Shown piece by piece: positions 13,401 through 24,719 of a DNA stretch of 64,000 nt; the first letter of the stretch is position 1; every line of letters begins with the position of its first letter. Source of the stretch: Prunus persica (Eukaryota > Streptophyta > Magnoliopsida > Rosales > Rosaceae); NCBI RefSeq assembly GCF_000346465.2, contig NC_034014.1, positions 10,290,505 to 10,354,504 on the forward strand, given 5' to 3'. Under the pieces are notes generated by a model. The model ran no database searches and was not told the DNA's origin. It was given only the letters and a program-made list of their open reading frames with translations. The position numbers and the translations under genes were made by a program.

Positions 13401-13490
13401 AGTGCAACGCCATATTGATCCACGTTAGTGTACTGATGTCATTCGAACAAGATGCAGCAAGTACAACTAATGACAACATGAATATAAACG
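10123..13490. repeat. Decayed repeat, LTR-like, no gene
   Basis: This stretch changes from AT-rich to moderate GC and contains a 38-bp CT run (10381-10418), a 20-bp x4 tandem (12048-12127) and an 18-base poly-G run near 13221-13238. A segment near 11960-12040 (cccccgatgcggctcagg, then ccgaggcctacgaggatg) resembles long plant gypsy LTRs. No coding domains are readable on either strand. I suspect a solo or decayed LTR but cannot define its ends. Confidence 0.4.
12048..12127. repeat. 20-bp tandem repeat, four copies
   Basis: Four near-identical units with core ggaattgacggaatattatt follow each other without gaps. They lie in the decayed LTR-like stretch. Confidence 0.85.
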
Positions 13491-15410
13491 TACACAAAGA
13501 TTTGTTAACCCAGAAACCCAACAAGGGGAAAAACTGGGGAGCCAGTAAGAGAATCCACTATCAATGAGAAGTACAAGCTACAAAGGGTCTACACTCAGTA
13601 GGCAGCTAACTATCTAACCTTCTAGCAAAGCACAATATTAGCTCATCTACACACAATAGGCAGCTAACTATCTAACCTTCTAGAAAAGCACAATCTTTAC
13701 TTCTCAGCAGCAAGTTCTCTTCCAGTCTTTGCATGAGCATTCAGCTCCAATTGCAACAGACAAATCTTCATGGTTTGCAACAGCACGAAGCTCCAAGTTG
13801 TGGAGAGTATAATGATATGAAGGGAGTTGTGGTTTCAGATTTTCATCTTTCTTAATCACAAAGAATGATTAAGCTAGACAAATGAAACCAAGTGTTGTGA
13901 TGATTAAACGAGAAGTAATGAACTTGAAGCATATAGTTTAAATCAACATAACAATGAAACAAAAGACTCAGTTGAAATCAATGTGAATATACTTGGAGGA
14001 ATTTTATGTCTATGCAATCATACTCATACTCTTAAGTAATTAACAATGGCTGAAACAATAAAATAGTTTTTCAATGCTCAAGAGCAGATATAAAATGATT
14101 TCAAAAACATAGAACCGGGTCTGCGTCAAAGATGCAGATTTTTTGTTTTTACATGTCTAGCATGAATGGTTCTTCTTCAAAGAACAGACAAAAATGAAGC
14201 AAGTTCAAATGAACTTCTCAACCTCTTCCTTAGGTCTAGCTTAGTATATATAGAGACTTGATTCGAATGAAGAGGGGATATTTTGAACAAAGAGAATCAT
14301 TCACCCAACCACATATAATATAAAGAATGTTGTTTGGTGGCTAAAATATCTGAAAGGGCAAGACTGCAGCAAACTCCGTTCCTATGGAGTGATACTGGAA
14401 AACTAGTATGCAAGTGTATCTCAATGAACAACCTATTTGTTGTCCAATAAGGAGCAACACACATAAAGCTAAGCATGGTCTGTCCAAGACATGTCTGAAA
14501 AAGAATAACTAAAAGTGGTCTCAAGGTGGGCGGTTTCAAGAAGAATAACAGAAATAAAATAGTTTTGAAAATCTTCTTGAGACAAGCTATTCAGACAAAG
14601 CACACAAGGCAAGGGATAAGGATAAATAACAGTAAAATGTCATGTGCTTTGTGAGCTGGAACAAATGAAGGAGCTGCAAAGTTTGACTAAAAATATTCAA
14701 CACAGCCATAGAGATATTTATCTTTAGCTGAACGGCTCAAGAAGAATAAAGAGGAACACAGGCTGTAATAGCAGTTGAAATAGATTTGTCAGAAACATAA
14801 TGTGAAATATTCAGAAAACTAGTTTCAAGAAAACAAATATTATATAATACTATCTTGTTTTCAAGAATACCCTAAGGGAGAAATGGAAGGTCGGTTGAAG
14901 GAATACTCTTGCTTTTGAAAACTAGTTTCAAGAAGTTTAACCGACACCATAAGATATTTTAAGAAGTCTTTATTGATGAAAGGAAGAGCGGAAGATATTT
15001 TAATAAAATATTAATTGATACAGCTCAAAGTGGATTGAAACAGAATATGTAGGATTGATACAGAATAAAGCAGAACACATTTTTAAAGGTTGTATCAATC
15101 CCTGTATATCAATCCATGTGTATGAATGCAAAGTAAAATACGGATTAAAACAGACTAGGAAAGATTGATACATAATGAAACAGAAAACGATTTCAAGGCT
15201 TGTATCAATCATATTTAACCCATGTGAATGTGTGCAATGAATTTAAGTTTGGATTGCAAAGATGACGCTTTTGAATCTAGCATGTGCATTCAAACAGACT
15301 CAAACCAATACATATACCTCAACAAAATACATTGGTTTTGTCATAAGAGAAGAGCCAAAATATAATCCTTACACAAGTGTAGGACACGCATAGGATTTAA
15401 CACAAATTTC
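13490..15410 (-). repeat. LTR-like remnant, reverse orientation
   Basis: Read on the minus strand, the segment near 13507-13560 shows CCCCAGTTTTTCCCC then GGGTTTCTGGGTTAAC, matching the Copia-like LTR pieces elsewhere in the window. The other end may begin TGTGTTAAATCC near 15402. Inside, near 15020-15240, a unit of about 130 bp containing gattgatacagaata and tgtatcaatc is duplicated. No coding sequence is present. Confidence 0.45.
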
Positions 15411-16239
15411 AAAATGGAATTTGAGTCGGGTCCTGTCAATAATTACAATATATATATATGTATATAAACATAAGGTCAATAATTACAAAATATAATCTAA
15501 AGTTACAAAATTACATGCAATGCCATTGTTTCAAGATTTTAATAAATTCATTTAAAGTCAATCACTTGTCATTTGTTCAGCAACTATTTTCGGTTATTAG
15601 TTTCAGCATATGTGAATGATTGTGGTTGAAAAGGCTTGTGGTACTGGGAGGTAATTTGGTTATATGAAGGAACAAGAAACAGAAGGTGGTCGTCTTATCT
15701 AGTGCAGAAGCCTAGTTCAGAGATATGTGTTAATGTATGCATTTTGAATTTTTTTCTTTTGGCTTCCCTTGACAATTTTGTAATAGGACAATCATTGTAG
15801 TTTCCCAAGTTTTAAGTTTAGATTAAGAATTACTTCTCTAGTTGTTCTTATCTGCTACATTCTGATGGAAAACAATGCGTTTGACAAAGGTAAATTCTGC
15901 ATACATTGCATTTACTAAATTTTTGAAGATTATGACTAGTCATCTTTCCTTCGTATGACTAGTCATCTTTCCCTTGTATGACTAGTGCTCACTGTTTCCA
16001 GCTAGGGCTTAACCATTTTTTTTGTCATTTTGTACGAATTTCTCAGCTGCCATGTTTCTATTCTGACCTAGGAATTTTTGGTAAAAGCCAAAGAATTCCT
16101 CATTTGGCAGCCGTCACTTTTGTAGGCAAGTTTTGGAAAGTTTCTCTGTTAACTTTCTCTTCTTCCTCAAGTGTAACCTTCATATTTTTCATCTTTGAGT
16201 TTTCCAAAATGTTCCTTTTTGATAACTGCATTTGAAATA
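15411..16239. other. AT-rich intergenic sequence, nothing recognised
   Basis: I see only low-complexity AT sequence and a doubled phrase tatgactagtcatctttcc near 15930-15970. Multiple gactagtca palindromes continue into the neighbouring repeat (16680-16850). Confidence 0.5.
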
Positions 16240-17138
16240 TGAAACCTCATCTTGTTAGATCAAACACTCTCATATATATCTAGGTCAGATTCAAGATTGA
16301 TTTCTTCAAGAGTATAGTTTCTTGAAGAAATTGGTCATTCTCCTTTGAATCCAAATTTTAGCTTATGTCTGAGTTGGAGCTTGCAAGCTGGTGCCATGGG
16401 ATGAATGAGCTGGAGCAGGAGCTGCCATTGCCATGACGAACTGAGCTTCAAGCTTTGCTAAGTTGGAGAAGAAGATTGCACAAAGGAGGTATAGCTCATC
16501 TTCCTAAATAGATCTAGGTTTTTCTTGAGCTTGCTTGTGTTCCTTAGTAAGAATCTTTTTCTACTTAGTGGATTGCCTGGTCGGTTGATGACCCCCAGTT
16601 TTTCCCAATGGTGGGTTTCTGGGTGAACAATTTTTGATTGCATCTCTGTAATTTTTCTGGGTTTCTGTTCTTGGTGGTTGACTAGTCATCGTATGAATTC
16701 TGGGTTTGTGTTCTTGGTGGTTGACTAGTCATCGTATGAATTGTGGTTGACTAGTCATTGTATGAATTCTGGGTTTGTGTTCTTAGTGGTTGACTAGTCA
16801 TTGTATGAATTCTGGGTTTGTGTCCTTATAGTTGACTAGTCATCATTATTTGTTGTTTGGTGTTTACTTGATTATGATGATTTCACACACTTTCACCATA
16901 GTTGTTGCTAGCACAGGGGATACCTAGATTGACGGGTCCTTCTGAGTGCCTAGGTTGTCACTAGCAATCTTCTAGGGTTGCAGGTACATTGTGGCATGCT
17001 CTGTGTGTATTCTTGATTGTGGTTGTTCATGCCTAGCTGTTGACTAGTCATAAGTGTACTTGGTCAAGGTCTAAAGTGTGTGAAGATTGTTGCGTTTTGT
17101 TTAAGTGTCATAAAAGTTAACCCTCGTCACCTAAGTAC
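16240..17138 (+). repeat. LTR/leader fragment of a decayed Copia element
   Basis: The block is a diverged relative of the three gene-flank copies: gtggattgcctggtcgg, then CCCCCAGTTTTTCCC near 16590, then agattgacgggtccttc near 16930. Three or four short units containing tgactagtcatcgtatgaat repeat around 16680-16810. It runs directly into Copia RNase H coding sequence, which ties this repeat family to Copia. Confidence 0.6.
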
Positions 17139-17439
17139 TAATTTCAATATGACCAAAGGAATTTGCAAACTCATTTGGTTAAAGAGGTTGCTTACTGAAC
17201 TTTAGTATAAATCTACATCTGTAATGAATCGCCTTTGTGACAACAAGGCTGCAATAGCTATTGCACATAATCCAGTTCAACATGATCATACCAAACATAT
17301 TGAGGTAGATCGACACCATATGAAACAGAAGCTCAAAGCTGAAGTGATTCAGTTTTCTTTCATAAAGTTCGAGGATCAATTGGAGGATATTTTGACAAAG
17401 GCAATTTCCAGTAGAGCAATCCACAATTCACTGGACTAG
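17139..17439 (+). pseudogene. Copia RNase H/C-terminal polyprotein fragment
   Basis: The frame reads through a stretch like MTKGICKLIWLKRLL, an in-frame stop near 17203, then CDNKAAIAIAHNPVQHD, TKHIEVDRHH and DILTKAI. These are standard C-terminal Copia RNase H signatures. Only about 100 codons remain, and the rest of gag-pol is missing. A purine tract (gtgaggaggag) and TGTTGGCG follow at about 17470-17485, as expected for the polypurine tract and LTR start. This is a 3' relic of an old Copia insertion. Confidence 0.85.
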
Positions 17440-17479
17440 CTAGGCATTGGCGACATCTATACACCAACGTGAGGAGGAG

Positions 17480-17830
17480 TGTTGGCGTGACTTGTGGACC
17501 ACTGACTTTCTTTCCTTACACACTAAGGATTCTCATTATAATTATATTTGATTTACGTTAATTTCTGATTTCCTATTATAAATAGAAATAGAAATTTATT
17601 ATTTACTTGGCCACTAAGGCTCTGTTATGTTATGAATATGACATCCTACAAGGAGGGGAATATACAGAAAATTCCCACAAACAAATATTCTCATATTAAG
17701 TTTCATATTTTAGTAGGTTTTAAATACGATCTACAAGAAGAACAATGGTGACTATGGCCTCGAAATAGTCAGATCTTCTATTTCTCCTTCTTCATACAAA
17801 GTATTACTCAAAGACCCTAAATCCCAGAGA
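17480..17830 (+). repeat. Probable 3' LTR start of the Copia relic
   Basis: The segment begins TGTTGGCGTGAC directly after the purine-rich tract that follows the RNase H fragment. The far boundary cannot be fixed and no paired LTR is left. Confidence 0.45.
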
Positions 17831-18178
17831 AAGGTAATCAAGTTTTAGCCAATGAAGAGAGAAATATGAGGGGCTAAGATAGAGAAATCTAAGGCTGAGA
17901 GAGAATAACATGATGGAGTCTGAACAGACGAGGGTATTTTGGCGTTTCAGAAAAAAAAAAAAAAAGAGAGGGTATTTTCACAATATCAAAACCTTCATTA
18001 AAGGAACCAAATGCTTCCTCTGTATTTGCGTTGTATTTGCCTGGCGCAGCACTTCTATGAAGAAGTGCACCTCATATTATTGCTAGTTTTGGCTACAGAT
18101 CGATTTGTGACTAAAATTAATCAAGGTTTTCTAGTTGCCATATCTAAATTAGACTACTTAATTAGCTTGGTACACTTC

Positions 18179-18209
<31 letters not shown>

Positions 18210-18544
18210 CAGTCTTTTTCTATTGAGGGATCCCTCAAATAATTTTATTTGAGGGACGCCCTTTATTTGAGTATATATCAAATGTATACTCACAAATCTA
18301 ACTTATTATCTTATACGTAATTCATGCTCAAAGAAAGACAGAAAATATTTCCTTCTTGTGTCTAGCGTTTCCATACGACCCAAAAAAAGACGAGTGTTTC
18401 CAGAAAATTAAGTAGATTGCAGAGGTTCAAACATTCAAGATTCAAAATTAGTAGGAAAAAAAATGCATATATAGGATTATGAAATTCTAATAACTCATCT
18501 TTCGAACTATAGTAATCTAAAACCCCCTTTCAGATAATGTTGTT
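17831..18544. other. AT-rich intergenic sequence before the Copia insertion
   Basis: It contains a TA microsatellite (about 18180-18210) next to acagtctttttctattgagg and a small palindrome (gagggatccctc, near 18226). I see no gene. Confidence 0.5.
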
Positions 18545-18867
18545 TGTAAAAGTTTGATAATATTTTGTAATCTTCTTATCAATTTCAGAGATAGAGAGGT
18601 GTAAGAGGAATGAAGAGGAGAGAATCTGTAAAACTGCTCTGCTTACTCTCTAAGTCAGAGAGCAAGGATATGTATATTCTTTTTTTTTCTTTCTATTCCA
18701 TCACTCACACACACACAGTACATGACCGTTAGCCTTAGCTGGATGCACACACATAATATTGCATCTCAACCTTACACCTGTCAATTTCTAAGACAAAGTG
18801 AATACACTATGAAATACTAGGCTAATTAACACTGAGCTCAAATTAGCTCAATGCTTATACACTAACA
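18545..18867 (-). repeat. Copia 3' LTR (left)
   Basis: On the minus strand the LTR begins TGTTAGTGTATAAGC and ends CTTTTACA. It is almost identical to the right LTR. Visible changes are a T/G near 18682, a shift in the CA microsatellite near 18710, and G/C in cactgagctc. Confidence 0.95.
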
Positions 18868-20357
18868 CTCCCCTTTAAGCTTTGAGCTGATAAAACTCCT
18901 AGCTTATCCCTAAGATAGTTGAACCTCTCCTTTGATAAAGCCTTGGTAAAGATGTCTGCCACTTGATCTTTAGTAGGACAATAAACCAAATCAATAACCC
19001 CTTGTTGTAGAGCATCCTTGATGAAATGATACCGCTTGTCAATGTGTTTTGTCCTTTGATGAAACACTGGATTTTTAGTGATGGAAATTGCAGATGTGTT
19101 ATCACATTTCATAGGAGTAGCATCTGCTTGTAATTCACCAAAATCTTCCAAAACAAACCTGAGCCAGATTGCTTGTGTTGTAGCCTCTGATGCACTGACA
19201 TATTCTGCTTCAGCAGTTGAGAGAGCTACACAGTGTTGTTTAACAGAAGCCCATGAGAATACCCCACTTCCAAATGAGAATGCATACCCAGATGTGCTTT
19301 TGCTATCTTCAATTGAGCCTCCCCAATCACTGTTACAATATCCCATCAGCACTGCTTTCTTGCCTTTCTCATACATCAAACCATAGTCTAATGTTCCTTT
19401 AACATACCTTAGCACTCTCTTAGCTGTTCCATAGTGCTTATTAGAAGGACCATGCATATATCTAGCTAGCAAACTTGCAGCATACATCACATCCGGTCTT
19501 GTAGCAGTAAGGTACAGCAAGCTTCCTACAAGCTTTCTATAGTTCTCTTCATCAGCAGCACCACTACCATCGTCCTTGATCAATTTTTCTGTGGCTACAA
19601 GAGGTGTAGACACAGACTTACAGTCAGTTAACCCAAATTTATTCAACAAAGAAGATGCATACTTTCTTTGGTGAATAAATATGCTTGAATCTGTCTGAAT
19701 CACCCCCATTCCTAGAAAGTGATAGAGAAGACCTAAGTCTGTCATTTCATACTTCTCTTGCATGTCTCTTTTGAACTCATTCAACATTCCTTGATTGCTT
19801 CCCGTGTACACTATATCATCCACATAGATGGACACAATTAGTATGTCATTTTCTCCCCTTGTCTTGGTATAAAGAGTGGCTTCACTCAAACTTTTCTCAA
19901 ACCCACACTCAGCAAAGTAGCTGTCAATTTCTCCATACCAGGCTCTAGGTGCCTGTTTTAACCCATAAAGAGCCTTGTGCAGTCTATAAATGTTATCCTC
20001 TTTGCCTTGAACCACAAAACCCTCAGGTTGCTCAACATACACTTCTTCCTTCAGCTTTCCATTCAAGAAAGCTGACTTGACATCTAGTTGATATAACTTC
20101 CAGCTCTTTTGTGCAGCAAGAGCAATTAAAGTCCTGATTGTGTCCAATCTAGCAACTGGAGCAAAAGTCTCATTATAGTCAATTCCTGGTTTCTGCACAT
20201 ATCCCTTAGCAACCAATCTAGCCTTGTTCTTTTGCACTGAACCATCTAGATTTAGTTTGGTCTTGAACACCCATTTCACTCCAACAACTTGTTCGTCACT
20301 CAGTCTGTTCACAAGTTCCCAAGTTCCATTTTTCTCAATCATAGATAGCTCATCCAT
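18855..20357 (-). pseudogene. Copia reverse transcriptase and RNase H
   Basis: A 500-codon frame holds the Copia [22 protein letters not shown], the [10 protein letters not shown] block, and [10 protein letters not shown] with the YVDD active site. RNase H follows ([51 protein letters not shown]) and the frame ends just inside the 3' LTR. The usual DSDW motif reads NSDW (GYCNSDWGG). The frame is offset by one base from the upstream integrase frame, with the break around 20340-20360. The polyprotein is therefore frameshifted between integrase and RT. Confidence 0.93.
18868..18880 (-). other. Copia polypurine tract
   Basis: On the minus strand, GCTTAAAGGGGAG lies directly before the 3' LTR TGTTAG. 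This is the expected second-strand priming site. Confidence 0.85.
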
Positions 20358-21258
20358 GACTGATCTTGTGCAGCTTCTTCATATTTCTCTGGTTCCATAA
20401 TGCAGAGATTGCATTGTGCCATAATGTCATTTATGCTTCTCCACTTAACTGGTGTATGATCATAAGGTTTAGTGATCTCAGCAGTTTCATGGATGTTTCT
20501 CTCTTGTTCTTCAGCTTGAAAGGAGCTGCAAGGACTAGCACAATTGTTGTCTACTTCTGTTACTTCATGTAGGCTAAAATCAATCTCAGTTTTAGATTGA
20601 TCTTGAGTGTTTGTCACTGCAGTAGGCATTTCTGTCTCTGCTGTCCAGTTCCAAGTCATACTTTCATCAAACACAACATCTCCTGATAAAATCAACTTCT
20701 TAGTGGAAGGATCAAATACTCTGTACCCTTTTTCACAAACGGCATATCCAACAAAAACCCCTTTTACACTCTTAGCATCCAGTTTCTGTCTCGTTTCTGC
20801 TGGTACATGCACATAGCAAAGGGATCCAAACACTTTGAGATGACCAATACCTGGTTTTCTGCCACTATATGCTTCAAATGGAGTGATATTCTCTAGTGCC
20901 TTGGTGGGTGAGCGATTTAGGAGATACACAGCTGTGTGAACAGCTTCTGCCCATAAAGTATAAGGCATATTCTTCTCATGAAGCATTGCCTTGGCCATTT
21001 CTACCACAGTTCTATTTTTTCTCTCCACCACTCCATTTTGTTGTGGAGTGTAGGCTGTGGTTAGTTGTCTTTGAATGCCACCTTCCTCACATAATTTGCT
21101 GAATTCACTAGATGTGAATTCACCTCCTCTATCACTTCTCACACACTTCACTTTGAAATCACTTTGCAGTTCGACCATGGATTTAAACTTCCTAAAACAG
21201 GTTATTGCATCTGATTTGTACCTTAGAAAGTACACCAAAGTCATCCTTGTACAGTCGT
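20339..21258 (-). pseudogene. Copia integrase, C-terminal half
   Basis: This segment continues the integrase core after the gypsy insertion. The second catalytic Asp is in RSDRGGEF and the Glu in VVERKNRTV, followed by LNRSPTKAL and the GCN/Copia C-terminal FGSLCYVHVP and GVFVGYA motifs. The reading frame lines up across the TSD with the N-terminal half at 33341-35047, so the nested insertion itself is the only break at that point. It ends at a stop at 20339 where the RT frame begins one base out of phase. Confidence 0.92.
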
Positions 21259-21944
21259 TGTGGGAACCTAATTAAATCAAACCCTAGGTCAAATAATTCC
21301 TACCATTTGGGGATTATTTGACCAAATTGGGAGTCAATCAACCTAATTAGGAGTTACTCAATTTAATTGGGAATTATCCAATTAAATTGAACGTTACCTA
21401 ATTAGGTTGAGATTTGATTTGGTTAATTACCACGATCCCCAATTAAATGAGAAGATACCTAATTGAATCGGGATTTGATTTGATACCTACCACAATTAGG
21501 GATTTGATTTACCCTAATTAATCAAATCCCTAATTAATCAAATCAATCCCAAAAAGGGGAGGAATAATTCCCTTCCATCTACGGAATTATTCCTCAGAAA
21601 CCCTAGCCTCCGAGACTACTATAAAAGCATAGCCATACACAATGGTTGAGGTACGTCAGAATTACTACTAAAATCTCTACAGAAAATTCCTCTCAAACCC
21701 TAGCCACCTCTTCTCTTTCTCTCTTTTACGTAAGGCTCCGGCCGCCCGATTTATATTATAAACACATCCCGTAGCTATCGTTTCTCTAAAGATCGATTGA
21801 ACTGACTTAGGCATCGGAGGGCCTTTGGCCAACACCCCCCGGGTGTGGTCTTTTACTCCGATCTGTTTTGCAGGGAGAAAGAGAGGCGGAGAAGACGAAG
21901 GAATCTTGGGCGAATATTCTCCCGTGAGATTACTTGCACAAACA
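21259..21944 (+). repeat. Tat element 5' LTR
   Basis: The LTR carries a TATA box (TATAAAAG at 21620-21627). It lacks a 10-bp segment (accctatttt) found in the 3' LTR. By eye, eight substitutions separate the two LTRs, and at every one this copy has C or G where the 3' LTR has T or A. Confidence 0.95.
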
Positions 21945-21966
21945 AATTGGTGCTTTCATTGAGAGC
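21945..21966 (+). other. Putative primer-binding region of the Tat element
   Basis: The sequence just after the 5' LTR reads aattggtgctttcattgag, beginning with the TGG expected opposite a tRNA 3' CCA end. I cannot name the tRNA. Confidence 0.4.
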
Positions 21967-22041
21967 GCGAGTTATACTCAACGCGTGCTCAAGGAATCCG
22001 TTCCTCCTATTTTCCAATCCACCGAAGCCTTCCAAACAACC

Positions 22042-23943
22042 ATGGTTGGAAGCATGAACACGAGAGGCAAAGCCGCCGCGATGGCTAGATCCGCGACGAC
22101 CCAAAGCCACTCCACCCACGATCCCGCGATCGACATGGTGGCACCGCCACCTCTCACCACCGCCGCCGAACATGGCGGAACTTCTCATCAAGGTGGACTC
22201 ACTACCACCGCCGACCTAGGGCCGGTCTTGGAGCAACTCCAAGCATTCCCTCCGTTGCCTCCACGCGCGACGCACGCTCCTGCATACACCTCCAATGAAA
22301 ACCTAGCTCGTGTGCAGTTGGGCTCCACACACTTCTCTCCACCCGATCCACGAAGTCAAGCAGACCTTAATCTAAGAGTCGACCAGCTAGCTCAGAGAAT
22401 GGACGACCAAAGCAATCTAATGAGGCAGCTCATCAACCAAATAGGTTTTGCTCAAAACCTTGGCCTTGGACAACCGGGTGAGGAGAGAAGGATGGACGAA
22501 CGCGCCATCAGACGACTCGACGTTCGTGCCCGTTTGGGCCCGCAGGGAGATGTACATCAAAGGCTAGGCCCCCAAGGAGTTCAGCCAAACAACCATCGCA
22601 ACGAGGATCGCGAAGAAAGGCGCTCAGCTGTCAACTCACAGATAAGCGCTCTCGAAAGGCTAGGCCCCCAGGGAGGCCAGTTGGACAACCCTCACAATGA
22701 GGAACATGAGGAAAGACGCTCCGTTACTCACTCTTGGAGAACCAATTCTCGTCGACAAGCTACAGAGAATCTTTCGCAGGCGCAGTCCACCAACACTCCA
22801 ACTAGGCAGCCCAGGCGAGAAGGTCGACCCTCGGAGGACAATGAGGAAGTCAGTCAATATCGTGGAGGTCGCCAACATAACCGACCAGCAATGTGCGCAG
22901 AAGACGTTGAGAAGCTCGTGAATGACCGACTTCGAGACTTGAAGACCGGAGGAAACTTCGAGGATTCACTACGTAAGGAGATGGACTAGGTGAGCTCTAC
23001 GCCTTTCACCCTCGATATCGAGCAGGCCGCTCACCCGAAGCGATTCTCGACGCCCTCGTTCATACACTTCAAAGGGGATTTCGATCCCGAGAGCCACTTA
23101 AAACACTTCAAAAGTGTTATGATCCTCCACTAGGCTGACGACGCGCTAATGTGCAAGGTATTTACGATAACCTTGCGAGGAGCAGCCCAAGACTGGTTCC
23201 ACACCCTACCATCCAGATCAATCAGCAGCTTCAAGGAGCTAGCTTACGTCTTCACCAAAGAATACACCTCTTACCGGACAATCAAGAAGAATCCTGACCA
23301 CCTGTACAACCTGCGCAAGAAGTCTGATGAATCCCTTCGAGATTACATCAAGAGATTCAAGGCAGAAAAGGCGAACATTGTAGGATGTGACGACCGAATC
23401 GCGTCCTCCGCTTTCAAGAAAGGCCTTCCAGCTGAGCACAACTTGTACCCCGAGCTGACTATCACTCCCAGCCAGACTCTGGCAGAGGTCTACGCGACTG
23501 CAGAACGCTACGCGCTCTGGGATGACGATCGAATCGCCGCAAAGAAGTCTACAAAGCAGGAAGATCAGCCAACTAAGCGGGCAGGCCAAAGAGGCGACGG
23601 ATTTAACAACCGAAACAAAGACAAGCGCAGGTCGCACCCACAAGGGGAGGCTATGGCAGGAGAGAACTACACAAAGTTCACCATCCCCATACATCAAATC
23701 TTAGCCCAAGTGAAGAACAAACCTTGGGTAAGAAGACCACCACCCTTGAAGGGAGATCCGGACAAGAGGGACACTAGTAAATACTATGCCTTTCATGGGA
23801 CGCACGGACACATGACGAATGACTGCTTCGCTTGGAAAGCGCATCTTGAAGAACTCGTGAGAGAAGGCCACTGCACTGAATTCGTTGCGAAGCAGGCCAT
23901 CCAACGGATTGAAGATCGAGACACCGCCAAGGAGCCGCCTTAG
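22042..23943 (+). pseudogene. Tat element gag
   Basis: The likely start is ATG 22042 (MVGSMNTRGKAAAMA). The N-terminal part is disordered and contains three RLGPQG repeats. A capsid-like Retrotrans_gag segment follows (TLRGAAQDWFHTLPSRSI, DYIKRFKAEK). Near the end is a zinc-knuckle-like FHGTHGHMTNDC motif in which the usual first Cys position appears to be Tyr. In-frame TAG codons at 22987-22989, 23131-23133 and 23941-23943 interrupt an otherwise continuous frame. The gag frame runs on to about 23990, where a 1-nt loss moves it into the protease frame. Confidence 0.9.
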
Positions 23944-23989
23944 AAGGTCATAAGGATTAACACAATCTTAGCCGACTCCGAGGAGTCTG

Positions 23990-24719
23990 GCTGACCAGTA
24001 AGGAAAAGAAGAGGAAGATCAAACAGGCCACTGTGATCTCCCAAGTCTCGACTGACCTTCCACTAGCAGAAGACGATCCTGTGATCGGCTTCCAAAAGAA
24101 AGATCTGATCGGCCTCGACATGCCACATAACGACGCCCTTGTCGTCAGCATTCAAATCGCTCAGGCCATGGTCGACCGAATCCATGCAGATGAGGGCAGC
24201 GCAGCCAATATCTTACAACTGGCGGTCATCCAACAGATGGGCTTGGAGACAAAGATCAACAAGTTAGCTAGATCGCTAACTGGCTTTAATGGTGCAACAA
24301 AGGTTACCGTGGGCACAATAGACCTCGACGTCTACTCCCCACCTGTGGTCAGCTCGCAAACATTCATGGTCATTAATGAGGTCTCACCATACAACGGCAT
24401 CCTGGGCAGACCATGGATTGGCAAGATCAATGCCATCACCTCCGCCACACATCAAAAAATTCGGTACCCAATCCCTGGGGGCGGTGTCGGCCAAATCAAC
24501 AGCGATCAAGCAATGGCGAGGAAATGCTCCGCCCAAGGGCTGAAGAAAGGCAAACCAGCTCAGTTTCTTCCTGTGAGCCAAGCAGATCTGGAAGAGGTAG
24601 AGCAACCGAATCTTGCTATCTTATAGCAATCAAAGCGTCAGGACCAAGCCGAGGAAATCCGTCCAGAGGTCTTTCCGGAAGAAGGATGGAAACCCGAGGA
24701 GGACGTCGAGTTAATACCC
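23990..24719 (+). pseudogene. Tat element aspartic protease region
   Basis: This frame begins after a 1-nt shift from gag and contains DEGSAANIL (the family's D-[ST]-G-like protease site) and, downstream, NGILGRPWIGKINA, the usual C-terminal flap/ILGRP signature. A TAG at 24624-24626 separates it from RT in the same frame. The catalytic triplet is DEG rather than DTG/DSG, so activity is doubtful even without the stop. Confidence 0.82.

Noticed and set aside
19078..19386. 102-codon plus-strand frame inside Copia RT/RNase H
   Set aside because: It is antisense to a clear Copia polyprotein.
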